Shown here: piece by piece, positions 50,439-59,370 of the stretch
How the letters are laid out: the number at the start of each line of letters is the position of its first letter
How positions within the stretch are numbered: the first letter of the stretch is position 1
Assembly (NCBI GenBank): GCA_001769805.1
Contig: MEPO01000010.1
Span: 1 to 64,000, forward strand
DNA from: Bdellovibrionales bacterium GWA1_52_35
Lineage (GTDB): Bacteria > Bdellovibrionota > UBA1018
Direction: 5' to 3'
Length of the DNA stretch: 64,000 bases
Notes under the pieces: model-generated
Told to the model about the DNA's origin: nothing
Database searches by the model: none
The model's input: only the letters and a program-made list of their open reading frames with translations
Position numbers and translations under genes: made by a program

Positions 50439-51677
50439 ATGAAACCTGGTGAATGCAACGCAGTTTTGGTTTCTTTCCGCACTTTTGTCGTGTTTTTCTC
50501 GATTGTTCCTGTTTTCGCTTCATCGCTGTCGCAGACTGCAGAGGCAAAAACCAGTTCGTGCATCAGGAGCCTGTTTAAGAGCACTGAGGTTCTGCACATC
50601 AGTCATGTTCGGGCAGCTCCGAATCCGATGTGGAGTGATCTTTCGAATTCTCCTCTTGGAGGAAGGTTGGAGCGCGAAGCAAAAGATGTTTGGCCGGTTA
50701 TAAACTGGGCCGCAAGAGTTTCAGAGGCCAGTTCCAATTCCTTGCGCTTAAAGACGATTCAGGATTTTCCATTGAATGACCTCATTATCAAGCCAGGTCA
50801 TAATCCCGTGCGCGATCCTGCGGCGGTTCTAAAACTCGCGGAAAAAATGGCGATCAGGTACCTTCCTGCCCAGACGGCGGCGGACAGGCCGTCTTTGAAT
50901 ATTCTGACCCGTGCGGATGGATCGATCATCGGCGTGGAGGCCATTTCGGGTCATCACCGATTCCTGGCCAAAATGAAATTGGGCGCAATAAAGGTAAAGG
51001 ATCTCTGCCAGGAGGAGCTGGATGTTTACGTGAATGGTGTCATGGAAAACGGAAAGCTCTCCGTCGCGAAGTTCCCAGCGCATGGTTTGGACTTTAAATC
51101 CGCATCGAGCTGGCCCCCGGTTCCGAGGGTCAACGAATGGGCGATTCCTACTTCAGCGGAGCCTTCATGGATGAAGAAGCCGAAGGACGCGCTTTTGAGC
51201 AGATTGATTAAAGAAGGCAGAATTGCACTGAGAACAGATAAAGGTGAATTATCTGGGGAGCTGCTTCTGAATGCTCGAGTTCCGAACGAACAGGTGGGAT
51301 CCCGTTCGACGCTCGGGTCGTCGTTTGCTTCGCTATCTCGCAATTGGCAGCCGCAGGTCGGCATCATGCGACTGGCTTCAGAGGCTCTTCCCAGTCTGGA
51401 GCATTTACGAAAGCTGGGAAAAGGTGGTTTCGAGGAGATTGTTCTGATTCCTTCATCCAAAGGTAGCGAAAAAGACCTCCTTTCAAGAATATATAAGCTG
51501 AATAACCAGCTCGAAAACCTGAAAATTCGAACGCGCGTCAATATGTATGTGGGTGTCGATTTCGAAAGCTATGTCGGGGTGTTTGGAGAGAAGAGCTTTC
51601 AGTCAAGAATGATGCAGCTTTACAATACGAACCATAAAATCGAATTTTTGTCCGTTCTTGATCCGAATATCCAATAG
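50439..51677 (+). CDS. Secreted ParB/sulfiredoxin-like domain protein
   Basis: 412 residues, with a signal peptide (residues 10-36). Residues 112-190 read LNDLIIKPGHNPVRDPAAVLKLAEKM, then LNILTRADGSIIGVEAISGHHRFLAKMKLGAIKV, which is the ParB N-terminal/Srx layout: paired strands, a helix, and the GxxRxxA box. ParB normally binds CTP and DNA in the cytoplasm, so an exported version is unusual. The C-terminal 200 residues are unfamiliar. A near-consensus promoter lies immediately upstream. It is monocistronic; GH65 starts 26 bases after it. Confidence 0.6.
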   Translation: MKPGECNAVLVSFRTFVVFFSIVPVFASSLSQTAEAKTSSCIRSLFKSTEVLHISHVRAAPNPMWSDLSNSPLGGRLEREAKDVWPVINWAARVSEASSNSLRLKTIQDFPLNDLIIKPGHNPVRDPAAVLKLAEKMAIRYLPAQTAADRPSLNILTRADGSIIGVEAISGHHRFLAKMKLGAIKVKDLCQEELDVYVNGVMENGKLSVAKFPAHGLDFKSASSWPPVPRVNEWAIPTSAEPSWMKKPKDALLSRLIKEGRIALRTDKGELSGELLLNARVPNEQVGSRSTLGSSFASLSRNWQPQVGIMRLASEALPSLEHLRKLGKGGFEEIVLIPSSKGSEKDLLSRIYKLNNQLENLKIRTRVNMYVGVDFESYVGVFGEKSFQSRMMQLYNTNHKIEFLSVLDPNIQ

Positions 51678-51703
51678 GCACAATTGATGAATCGTGTACC
51701 TGG

Positions 51704-53935
51704 ATGGAATTCGAAAACAGCCCCTCGCCGCGGGTAGCTGACATCAGCTGGTTGTTGACCCAGCAGGGCTTCAGCGCCTCGGAGGAGCGGGAGCGCGAGA
51801 CGATTTTTGCCATCGGTAACGGGTATTGCGGCCTGCGTGGCTCCTGTAATCTTCTGATACCGGGATCTCAGGCTGATTTGTACATTGCCGGAGTATACGA
51901 CTCCAAGGCGGACATTCTTCCTTACTCTGAGACGGATTTCATGACTGAGGCCGACCGTGATGAGCCCTATCCCGAGCTGGTCTCACTCCCTTTTCCGTTT
52001 CAGATACGCATCACAATTGATGGCACGGAACTCAGCCCAGCTTCTGCGCATGTGAAAAACTACCGACGGGAGCTGGACCTCCGGCGCTCCGTTTTGACTG
52101 AAATTTACGAGTTCACCGATGAAGCGGGTCGAGACACCCAGGTGAAAACGCTTCGGTGCGCATCTCTCAGCGACCAGCATTTGTTAATTCACGAAGTCCA
52201 GGTGATCTGTCGCAACCATATCGGTCCCGTGCATATTGATACGTCGCTTGAGGATCCTGATCTACGCTTGCTTCACCCGCATCTGAAATTTTTGCAGAAC
52301 GGGCAGGATGATTCGCTTTCGGATCTGCACGTTTTCGAAACGCGAGGATCGCAGCTTCGGATCTGTCTCGCAGCCCGCGCGGAATTTGATGGACATGAGC
52401 AAGGAGAGCCTCCGCATTATAGTTGTCAGCCGCGCCCCGGCGAGCAAGTCCGGGTTCGCCGCTTTGTGAGTGTCTATACAAGTCGCGATGTCGATGATCC
52501 GGTAAATATTGCGAAAGAAAGCGTGCGGAAACTCGACTTCGACCGGTTCTCCGAATATATTAGCGAACATGCCAGCAGCTGGGAGAAGTTCTGGAACATT
52601 TCGGATGTCGTCATAGAAGGGAACGATGCCGTAACGGAAACTCTCCGGTTCAACAGCTATCATTTGCGAATTGCCGCGCCCCGGGATGGTCGCGCCTCGA
52701 TGGGAGCGCGGACCCTTTCCGGTCGAGCCTACGAAGGTCATATCTTCTGGGATGTCGAAATTTTTATCCTGCCGATCTTTCTGTACACGCATCCGGCGCT
52801 GGCGCGGAACCTGATCTCTTATCGCTACCACACGCTCGAGGGCGCGAGACAACGTGCGCGCCTCCTGGGGTGCGAAGGCGCCTGCTATGCCTGGGAGTCC
52901 ACGGCCGGCGGGCTGGATGCCACACCCAAGGTTATCATGCTGAAAGGCACGGATGCCAAAGTTCCGGTCTTCACGGGAACACAGCAGATTCATGTAACGG
53001 GCGGGGTTGCCTTCGCGGTGAATCACTATTGGAATGTCACGGGTGACGACGAATGGGTGAAAAATCACGGGGCGGAAATTCTTTTCGAAACTTCGCGTTT
53101 CTGGGCCAGTCGCGCCAAGCACCGCAAAAGCATTTATCATATTGAAAAGGTCGTGGGACCAGATGAGTACCATCATGGCGTGAGCGACAACACCTATACA
53201 AACTGGCTGGCGCGGTACAATTTGCAGGGCGCCGTTCGCGTGGCGAACTGGCTTCAAGCGACTGATCATCCGAAGTGGGAGGAGTTGGTTTCGCGCTTGG
53301 GCCTCAAGAACGAGGAGATTGCACTCTGGGAGGATATGGCGCGGCATATTCACATCCCCGTCCCGAATTCAGAAGGGGTGTATCCGCAGTTCGAGGGCTT
53401 CTTTGATCTGAAAGACGTATCCTTGAACGCCGACGAAAAATACCGGGCCCCCTTTGAACGGTTGTTGAAATGGAGCGACGTCAACGCGTGCAAAATTTTG
53501 AAACAGGCCGACTTCCTGATGGTGCCGTTCCTGTTTCCCAATGCTATGAGTATCGAACAGGTGCGGGCCAATTTCTTTTATTACGAGCGAATCACGGATC
53601 ACGGAAGCAGTCTGTCGCCAAGTATTCATTCGGCCATCGCATCAAGAATTGGTGAGCATGAGTTTGTTCAAAAATACTGGCAGGCGGGCCTGAATCTCGA
53701 TCTGATGAATCTCATGAAAAATACCGCGCTTGGCTTTCACGCGGCCTGCGCCGGTGGTACCTGGCAGGCTCTGATATTCCATATCCTGGGGTTGCAACCG
53801 GGACCTGAACAGAACTCACAAATCGACCCGATCGCGTTGCCAGTGAATGGGAGGGCAGTGCACCTCAATCTGGTCAGACGCGGGCAGGTGATTGCCTGCA
53901 CCGTTCCGGTGCAGCGCGGGAGGCAAGCCGCATGA
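51704..53935 (+). CDS. GH65 disaccharide phosphorylase
   Basis: 743 residues: an N-terminal beta-sandwich, a linker, and an (alpha/alpha)6 barrel. The catalytic acid lies in VVGPDEYHHGVSDNTYTNWLARYNL; GRAYEGHIFWDVEIFILP is the usual sugar-site motif and the phosphate site HGSSLSPSIHSAIASRIG follows. GH65 enzymes phosphorolyse maltose, trehalose or kojibiose, releasing beta-glucose 1-phosphate. The start could be the ATG at 51704 after a weak GG-rich stretch. The universal stress protein gene overlaps its end by four bases, and beta-phosphoglucomutase lies convergent beyond it, a fitting partner. Confidence 0.93.
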   Translation: MEFENSPSPRVADISWLLTQQGFSASEERERETIFAIGNGYCGLRGSCNLLIPGSQADLYIAGVYDSKADILPYSETDFMTEADRDEPYPELVSLPFPFQIRITIDGTELSPASAHVKNYRRELDLRRSVLTEIYEFTDEAGRDTQVKTLRCASLSDQHLLIHEVQVICRNHIGPVHIDTSLEDPDLRLLHPHLKFLQNGQDDSLSDLHVFETRGSQLRICLAARAEFDGHEQGEPPHYSCQPRPGEQVRVRRFVSVYTSRDVDDPVNIAKESVRKLDFDRFSEYISEHASSWEKFWNISDVVIEGNDAVTETLRFNSYHLRIAAPRDGRASMGARTLSGRAYEGHIFWDVEIFILPIFLYTHPALARNLISYRYHTLEGARQRARLLGCEGACYAWESTAGGLDATPKVIMLKGTDAKVPVFTGTQQIHVTGGVAFAVNHYWNVTGDDEWVKNHGAEILFETSRFWASRAKHRKSIYHIEKVVGPDEYHHGVSDNTYTNWLARYNLQGAVRVANWLQATDHPKWEELVSRLGLKNEEIALWEDMARHIHIPVPNSEGVYPQFEGFFDLKDVSLNADEKYRAPFERLLKWSDVNACKILKQADFLMVPFLFPNAMSIEQVRANFFYYERITDHGSSLSPSIHSAIASRIGEHEFVQKYWQAGLNLDLMNLMKNTALGFHAACAGGTWQALIFHILGLQPGPEQNSQIDPIALPVNGRAVHLNLVRRGQVIACTVPVQRGRQAA

Positions 53936-54816
53936 TTCAGTACAAATCCAGCATTCTGATGCCGCTTCATTCCGGAGGGCGCAACGGCCGAAGTGCCGGG
54001 CAGATCTCAAGGGCTGCCTGCTTCGCGCACTGGCTCGGAGCCGACCTCCGCCTTTTGATTGCTCCTGAGCCGGACATGAATGACCTGATGAAGTTTGAAG
54101 AGAAGATTCTGGCCCGGACACCCCGAGAGTGCGCTTTCAGCATTGAGACGGATGGCAAACCGCTGCCGGAGGCGACGAAAGCCTCAATTGAGCGCCGCAA
54201 ACCAGAAATGGTGATTTTGAATATCGAATCGCATTTCTTGAGGCGGTCCATTCGAATGGCGAGTTGGCAACGGCAAATCCTTGAAGAGTCCCTTGAGCCT
54301 GTGCTGGTTCTGTCTTCCTTGACCAAGCTACAGCCCTTCGATTCTATCGTGGTACCGATGAAGGGCGATCCGATGCGTATGGATGCCGCCTTGACGTACA
54401 GTCTTCAGATCGGCGGACGGGCGCGCATCCCGCTGGATATCCTGCATGTCTCTCCCAAGCAGCTGGGCCCCGATTCCTCGGCAATCGGACAGCTGAGCGA
54501 TGAGTTTTACCATGAGTATCCGCGCCGAATTGAAGAAATGATTGCCGAGGCAAGTCCGCTTTCGAGCGTGAGGGAGCGCACGATTATCCGTGATTTTCTT
54601 CAGGTTCGTGGCGATATGACGCACGAAATTTTCAGAAGCATCAAAAAACACAAAAGCGGATTGCTGGTGATCGAATGGGATGGAAAGTTTGCGAGAGGGC
54701 GATCGGAATTGATCAGGGCGATCATTCTAGCGAGTCACCGTCCCGTTCTGGTGGTCAAACCGGTGCTGGAGAGGCGCTCGACGCTGACGCTGGGCAATAC
54801 AACGATCGCCGCTTAG
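53932..54816 (+). CDS. Tandem universal stress protein
   Basis: 294 residues, two UspA-like halves. The first runs from SSILMPLHSGG to EESLEPVLVLSS; the second from FDSIVVPMKGDPMRMDAALTYSLQIGGR to ILASHRPVLVVKPVLE. The ATP-binding G-x2-G-x9-G signature is degenerate in both halves. Cytoplasmic stress or ligand-binding protein. It shares an ATGA overlap with the GH65 stop, so the two are translationally coupled, suggesting a carbohydrate-linked stress role. It ends in a four-base overlap with the convergent HAD gene. Confidence 0.82.
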   Translation: MIQYKSSILMPLHSGGRNGRSAGQISRAACFAHWLGADLRLLIAPEPDMNDLMKFEEKILARTPRECAFSIETDGKPLPEATKASIERRKPEMVILNIESHFLRRSIRMASWQRQILEESLEPVLVLSSLTKLQPFDSIVVPMKGDPMRMDAALTYSLQIGGRARIPLDILHVSPKQLGPDSSAIGQLSDEFYHEYPRRIEEMIAEASPLSSVRERTIIRDFLQVRGDMTHEIFRSIKKHKSGLLVIEWDGKFARGRSELIRAIILASHRPVLVVKPVLERRSTLTLGNTTIAA

Positions 54817-55568
54817 CCAGCATTCTGAACAGGCGCATTCTCCAGGCTGATCTCCGTGAGACGGGTGACTACGAGGTGTGCTCCTGCGTTCCGTAAAGGT
54901 TCTTTGCCTGCTCCGAATCGCGCCACGCCGATGACCAGTCCGAACTGTCCCGCAGCCGCCGCTTGAATTCCTGAAATGGCGTCCTCGATCACCGCCGCAT
55001 GTTCGGGGGCGACCTCCAGTGCGCTCGCAGCAGCGAGGAACATATCCGGCGCGGGTTTCCCGGGCATATCCCAGAGTTGAAGATGAGTTCCGTCGATCCG
55101 GGCATCAAAGAAATGTTCGAGCTTCGCGATTTCCAGCACCTCTTTGCAGTTTTTGCTGGAGGAGGCAACTGCGAGTTTCAGGCCCTGCTTGCGCCATTGA
55201 TGAAGCGCTTCGACCGCATCGGGGAATACTTCGGGACCTTGCTGTTCCAGTGCTGCGGCGAAAAACGTATTTTTTAGATTTGCAAGTCCATGAAGGGTCT
55301 CTTGATCGGGAGAGTCTTCGTGATCTCCCATGGGAAGGCTGATGCCGCGGGACTCGAGAAAATCCTGTACCCCGTTCTGGCGCGGCTTGCCGTCAACGTA
55401 AAGATGATAATCCCGCTCGGTAAAGTCGGGGTATCCCGGTTGGCCCCGCGCGAGCAGCTTCTGATGATAGGTATCGAAAAGTTGTTTCCAGGCAAGAGAG
55501 TGTAACTTCGCGGTGTGGGTGATCACGCCGTCGAGGTCCAGAATCATTGCTGTGATTCCTGACGTCAT
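54813..55568 (-). CDS. Beta-phosphoglucomutase-like HAD
   Basis: 251 residues. ITAMILDLDGVITHTAKLHSLAWK (catalytic DxD), then the cap domain with a long helix, KLAVASSSKNCKEVLE (motif II), DGTHLQLWDMPGKPAPDMFLAAAS (motif III Lys), and AAVIEDAISGIQAAAAG (motif IV). The order fits PgmB-type enzymes that turn beta-glucose 1-phosphate into glucose 6-phosphate. This is the natural next step after GH65. The frame upstream to 55718 adds 50 residues that look non-coding; the Met at 55568 starts the family motif. Convergent with the stress-protein gene. Confidence 0.88.
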   Translation of the reverse strand: MTSGITAMILDLDGVITHTAKLHSLAWKQLFDTYHQKLLARGQPGYPDFTERDYHLYVDGKPRQNGVQDFLESRGISLPMGDHEDSPDQETLHGLANLKNTFFAAALEQQGPEVFPDAVEALHQWRKQGLKLAVASSSKNCKEVLEIAKLEHFFDARIDGTHLQLWDMPGKPAPDMFLAAASALEVAPEHAAVIEDAISGIQAAAAGQFGLVIGVARFGAGKEPLRNAGAHLVVTRLTEISLENAPVQNAG

Positions 55569-55741
55569 GGTGGGGGATTCCTCTCGGCAATAGGAGGCAA
55601 GTCGCGAGCCAGAGCCGGCGAGCGGCTCGAAAAGGTGCAAGCCAGCAATTGCCTCAGATGGAAATTCCACGTGAACGGTGTGAAGATTGCTGTGGCTCGT
55701 GGGGCGCGCCGTTTGCAAAGCCGGAGGCCGGGGGTATTTGC

Positions 55742-56125
55742 ATGACTCATTTCATTAACGTTTGTGGGCTTGCTTTCACGGTGATGACCTTCTCTGCGTT
55801 CGCGGAAGAAAAGATGGCAGTGGACCCTCGCGGCCCGTGTTCGCCAGATATCGAGAAATTCTGCAAAGACGTGGAGCCGGGTGAGGGCCGTCTCTTGCGC
55901 TGTTTAAAAGAGCACGAAAACGAGCTCTCTTCCGACTGCAAAGAAAAGGGTCAGGTACTGAAAAAGAAGATGCAAGGCGCAAAAGACGCCTGCAAAGCGG
56001 ATGTCCAGAAATTCTGCAAAGGCGTGAAGCCGGGCAAGCGCCGCCTCATGCGTTGCATGAAGGCGCATGAAAGTGAGCTCTCAGCCGAGTGTAAAACAAA
56101 AGTACGCGAGCTGAAGAAACGATAG
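55742..56125 (+). CDS. Secreted Cys-rich-repeat protein
   Basis: 127 residues with a signal peptide (ending SAFAE). Two similar repeats follow: CSPDIEKFCKDVEPGEGRLLRCLKEHENELSSDC and CKADVQKFCKGVKPGKRRLMRCMKAHESELSAEC. Each has four cysteines in a C-x7-C-x13-C-x11-C spacing, the pattern of the Cys-rich (GLG1-type) repeat. Probably a periplasmic or secreted binding protein. Upstream frame 55649-55741 is non-coding. Cytochrome b gene follows after nine bases. Confidence 0.75.
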   Translation: MTHFINVCGLAFTVMTFSAFAEEKMAVDPRGPCSPDIEKFCKDVEPGEGRLLRCLKEHENELSSDCKEKGQVLKKKMQGAKDACKADVQKFCKGVKPGKRRLMRCMKAHESELSAECKTKVRELKKR

Positions 56126-56134
56126 GCCAGCGCG

Positions 56135-56785
56135 GTGCTCACTCGCATGATTGAAAAGCACCCGCGCCTGATCCGCTGGACGCATTGGCTGAACTTTGCG
56201 CTCCTTGCGATAATGGTCTGGAGCGGAGTGCTGATTTACTGGGCGAATGATGTGTATCGACCGTTCTTTCCACTCTGGTTTTACAATTTCTTCAGGATCA
56301 ATCACCGGCTTGCCGAAGGAATGGCGATTCACTTCACATTCATGTGGCCCACGGCGGTCAACGGAACCGTGTATTTCGTGTATCTGCTGATTTCGGGGCA
56401 GAGCAGGGAAATTTTTCCTCACCCTCGCTCGTGGTTGCGTTTGGGACGCGACGCCTTCAGGGTCGCACTTTATGACTTGGGTCTGGCTAAAGAACTTCCC
56501 CGGCAGGACGGCATCTACAATGCCGCTCAGAAGATCGCCTATTCGGGAATACTCCTCATGGGCATGGGATCGATTGCGAGTGGGCTGGCGATTTACAAAC
56601 CGATCCAGGCATACTGGCTGACGTCGTTGCTGGGAGGCTATGATTTCGCGCGGCTGATCCATTTTGTCCTGGCGATGGGATACGTGCTGTTTTTGATCAT
56701 TCACGTGATTCAAGTTCTTCGAGCCGGCTGGCGCAATCTGCGCTCGATGATCGCGGGTTTTGATCTGCCCGGAGAAATCAAATGA
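56135..56785 (+). CDS. Cytochrome b subunit for Mo-enzyme
   Basis: 216 residues with four or five membrane helices. Histidines in RWTHWLNFALLAIMVWSGV, GMAIHFTFMWPTAVNGTVYFVYL and LIHFVLAMGYVLFLIIHVIQVLRAG are positioned to bind two b haems, like thiosulfate-reductase cytochrome b or YedZ-like subunits. It passes electrons to or from the molybdenum protein encoded next. The start is GTG at 56135, or the ATG at 56147 four codons later. The stop overlaps the next ATG, so the two are coupled. Confidence 0.85.
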   Translation: MLTRMIEKHPRLIRWTHWLNFALLAIMVWSGVLIYWANDVYRPFFPLWFYNFFRINHRLAEGMAIHFTFMWPTAVNGTVYFVYLLISGQSREIFPHPRSWLRLGRDAFRVALYDLGLAKELPRQDGIYNAAQKIAYSGILLMGMGSIASGLAIYKPIQAYWLTSLLGGYDFARLIHFVLAMGYVLFLIIHVIQVLRAGWRNLRSMIAGFDLPGEIK

Positions 56786-57522
56786 AAGATCCAATCGCAA
56801 GAGAGGTCCACAAACGCACCCGGCGAAGCATTCTCGCCGGCCTCGCTGGCGCAGTGATCGGGATTTCCGGTTGGAAATGGCTCTTTTCCCAAGAGCGCGA
56901 TGAGGGTCTTCCCTGGCCGCTGCGGAGAGTCCTCGGTCTGAATGAAACTTTGGCAAGTGCCTGCTACAGCAACTCGCGGCTCACGCCTCAACCTCCCGCA
57001 CCAGCGCCAGGAAGCCCGATCCGGATCAATGGTCCGCTTGGGCTCGAGAGTCCCGTGGATTTTACTCAATGGAGCTTGAGAATCGCCGGTCCGTTTGAAG
57101 GTGAGTATGAAAAAGAATTCTCTCTGGACGAGATCAGGAAAATGCCGCGAACGGAAACTACAACCGAACTTAAGTGCATTGAGGGTTGGACGGAGCGCTT
57201 TTCCTATTCAGGCGTGAAATTCTCGGATTTTCTTGTGCAGCTGGGACGGCCAGACCGCCCCGCCTATGTCGGCTTTGAGACGCCCGATGGCGAGTATTAT
57301 GTGTCTCTGGATATGGACAGTATGCTTCATCCCCAAACGCTCCTTGCTTATGAAATGAACGGAAAACCTCTTTTGATCGCGCACGGGGCCCCTCTTAGGT
57401 TGCTTGTTCCGGTGAAATACGGGATCAAAAGTTTAAAGCGCGTGGGCACGATCACCTTCTCGGACGAACGCCTGCCGGATTACTGGGCCGAGCGAGGGTA
57501 TGACTGGTATGCGGGGCTTTGA
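56782..57522 (+). CDS. Sulfite-oxidase-fold molybdoenzyme
   Basis: 246 residues. The N-terminus has TRRSILAGLAGAVIGISGW, a twin-arginine-type signal. The SUOX core reads PVDFTQWSLRIAG, TTELKCIEGWTERFSYSGVKFSDFL with the Mo-ligating Cys, YYVSLDMDSMLHPQTLLAYEMNGKPL and HGAPLRLLVPVKYGIKSLK. It is exported folded and works in the periplasm with the upstream cytochrome b, like MsrP/YedY or plant-type sulfite oxidases. The substrate is unknown. Shorter than MsrP (about 300), but the core is complete. A clear terminator hairpin follows. Confidence 0.87.
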   Translation: MKDPIAREVHKRTRRSILAGLAGAVIGISGWKWLFSQERDEGLPWPLRRVLGLNETLASACYSNSRLTPQPPAPAPGSPIRINGPLGLESPVDFTQWSLRIAGPFEGEYEKEFSLDEIRKMPRTETTTELKCIEGWTERFSYSGVKFSDFLVQLGRPDRPAYVGFETPDGEYYVSLDMDSMLHPQTLLAYEMNGKPLLIAHGAPLRLLVPVKYGIKSLKRVGTITFSDERLPDYWAERGYDWYAGL

Positions 57523-57533
57523 GAAAATTAGAA

Positions 57534-57571
57534 AGACCGTGGCTGAGGAATAATTCTCTGGGCCACGGTCT
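57534..57571. terminator. Hairpin terminator after the cytochrome/Mo operon
   Basis: AGACCGTGGC pairs with GCCACGGTCT across an 18-base loop, a ten-base GC-rich perfect stem directly after the stop at 57522. There is no strict T-run but TTTG follows, so it may terminate both strands. Confidence 0.7.
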
Positions 57572-57596
57572 CAGGTTTGTACTTATTTGAATGCGC

Positions 57597-57839
57597 CTAG
57601 TCTTGCGCAACGCATTTCAGTCTATAGAAAAGAGTGTCCCCTAAATATGCGGCAAGGGAATTCACTGCTCCGACATGGGTGATGATCAGCTGCGCTTTGA
57701 ATTTCCCTCGGCGATTGACCCTGCCGGGGCTATCGTCAGTTTGCAGGACCGCTACTGTTGAAGGGCTTGTTTGATGAGTGAAAGTGAGTAGCGTGACATT
57801 GGTCATGCTTGTACCGGATGCTGAGAAAGTTCCCAGCAT
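57597..57839 (-). CDS. Doubtful small protein, possible decayed gene
   Basis: 80 residues, beta-rich (TNVTLLTFTHQTSPSTVAVLQTDD), with one final Cys. An overlapping frame at 57736-58002 also looks protein-like (EVFNGEMWMVKESNAGNF), so a frameshifted gene across 57597-58002 is possible. No ribosome site is clear and no family is recognised. The rest of 57572-58061 holds nothing else. Confidence 0.3.
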   Translation of the reverse strand: MLGTFSASGTSMTNVTLLTFTHQTSPSTVAVLQTDDSPGRVNRRGKFKAQLIITHVGAVNSLAAYLGDTLFYRLKCVAQD

Positions 57840-58061
57840 TGGATTCCTTTACCATCCACATCTCACCGTTAAAAACTTCGCCGAGTCCAGTCCCTGCGTT
57901 CTTGGGCGTAAAAAATTCTGCGCGCTGAGGTGACAGCGTCGGTGGGTTGGGCAGTTCGAGAATCGCTCTGATTCTCTCCAGACAGAGAAATGATTTGGGC
58001 ATCTCGTCCGGATAAATGGTCGTACCTCTTGAAAATTTTTAGCTGTTTACGATCGGGGGCT

Positions 58062-58781
58062 TTACCTAGCCGCAGCTGCAACCGTTTCTTGCTCGTAATC
58101 TGGGGTTGCAACCTTCTCATCAACGATTTTCTTAATCCTTTGTCGGGAAACCTTCGCGTTCTCAAGGAGCCCTAAATCCGAAATGCGCTTAATGTGATGG
58201 GCACCACCTCCCCATATAGCCCCTTCCCGTCGGATTCGAGCGAATCCGTTCGAAAATATCTCCACGATCTTTGCCCGGAATTCTCCGTTAAACAAAACGT
58301 AATCTCCCACGCTCAGGCCGGAAGGAGGAAATGTTGCGATGCCACGCCCAAGTTCAGACGCCAGAACATACTCTCGCGCAGCGTACGCCGGAGCCCAAGT
58401 TCCATCTCTTCTTAAAACCGCTATGCCGTTTTCAAAGATTTCCTCGACGTAGCCTGTGTACCGGTTACTGTCGATCGCTCGGTCTCCAACTTTCATGCCC
58501 GACTCATCCTGAGTGACGGAAATGGCGACATCGGCTGAGGCCACCCGCTCACTATTGGGGCCACCCAGAACAATTGCGTCGTATTCGAACTGAATTGTTC
58601 CATCCACATATCTGGCCGTAATGTAGCCAGTACCCTTTCCTCTTGCGAACTCTTCAGGGCTTGCGCTTTTCAGGAGGACGCGGCCGCCAATGCGTGGATG
58701 ATCAGTACGGCCTTCCTCCGCAACGGCATTCGCATTGCCCAGGGCCATGACAAATACTAATCCAGCGATTACTTTTTTCAT
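58062..58781 (-). CDS. Periplasmic protein with two SH3/KOW-like repeats
   Basis: 239 residues with a signal peptide ending NAVAEE. Two related segments are seen: VGDRAIDSNRYTGYVEEIFENGIAVLRRDG and, about 65 residues on, VGDYVLFNGEFRAKIVEIFSNGFARIRREG, each a small beta-barrel-like (KOW/SH3) module. A basic helix follows (SRQRIKKIVDEKVATPDYEQ). AAAGGAGTAAG precedes the ATG. Function unknown; it is the first of several same-strand secreted genes but no operon is proved. Confidence 0.6.
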   Translation of the reverse strand: MKKVIAGLVFVMALGNANAVAEEGRTDHPRIGGRVLLKSASPEEFARGKGTGYITARYVDGTIQFEYDAIVLGGPNSERVASADVAISVTQDESGMKVGDRAIDSNRYTGYVEEIFENGIAVLRRDGTWAPAYAAREYVLASELGRGIATFPPSGLSVGDYVLFNGEFRAKIVEIFSNGFARIRREGAIWGGGAHHIKRISDLGLLENAKVSRQRIKKIVDEKVATPDYEQETVAAAAR

Positions 58782-58823
58782 AACTTACTCCTTTTTGACA
58801 TTTTCAAACAATAACAGTGGACC

Positions 58824-59369
58824 CTACTTGCGCAGGCTCTTTGACAGCCAAGATTTACTTAGATTCGTTACTGATTTACCGAGCAGTTTGGATGCAAGCC
58901 GCAGAGGAGGGGAGAATTCCACCGTTCCTCCTTTAGCTCTGACTTCATCCCAGAGCGGAGACATTGTGTTGGGATATCGCTCATCGTCCGCCCCGCAATA
59001 CGTCACTCTCAGATGGATCGGGTGGTCCGGGAGTTTTTTTGCAAGGTTGTCAAAAAATCTTCTGTAAAACAGCGACGATTTACTGCTGTCCCGATCGATA
59101 TGGACGGGCGTGATGTAGGGCCTCGTTGCACCTGTGAGTGTCCCGTGGGAAGCCCAGACGATCTCGTCAAAATTGCCGGTGAAACAATCCGAGGTTTCAG
59201 AAAACGCGGGTGCCTGGATCAGGAGGATTTCGGAGTGCTTCCTGAAGACTTTTTCCACCTTTGCCTGTTCCTTGGACCCCTTCTTGAAGAAGGAGAGGAC
59301 ACAGACTCTTTCCCCGCCAAAGGCGGAGAAAGAGTACAGTGCCACTAATAAACCCAGAAAGGGCCTCAT
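58824..59369 (-). CDS. Secreted protein, possible clan-CD-like His/Cys
   Basis: 181 residues with a signal peptide (to about AFGGE). FDEIVWASHGTLTG puts a His (about residue 75) after a hydrophobic strand, followed 50 residues later by LRVTYCGADDE with a Cys (about 125) at a strand end. This His-Gly / Cys order and spacing is that of caspase/gingipain-like clan CD peptidases or CHAT domains. Catalytic nature is inferred from pattern alone. ATG at 59369 is chosen as the signal peptide start; the gene is one base from the next same-strand gene. Function unknown. Confidence 0.45.
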   Translation of the reverse strand: MRPFLGLLVALYSFSAFGGERVCVLSFFKKGSKEQAKVEKVFRKHSEILLIQAPAFSETSDCFTGNFDEIVWASHGTLTGATRPYITPVHIDRDSSKSSLFYRRFFDNLAKKLPDHPIHLRVTYCGADDERYPNTMSPLWDEVRAKGGTVEFSPPLRLASKLLGKSVTNLSKSWLSKSLRK

Positions 59370-59370
59370 C

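Noticed and set aside
52262..53353. 363-residue open frame on the minus strand inside GH65
   Set aside because: Mirror frame of a strongly coding gene whose catalytic motifs are intact; no family match or ribosome site.
56081..56956. 291-residue minus-strand frame over the cytochrome b and Mo genes
   Set aside because: Antisense of two well-recognised genes, with His/Arg-rich sequence typical of shadows.
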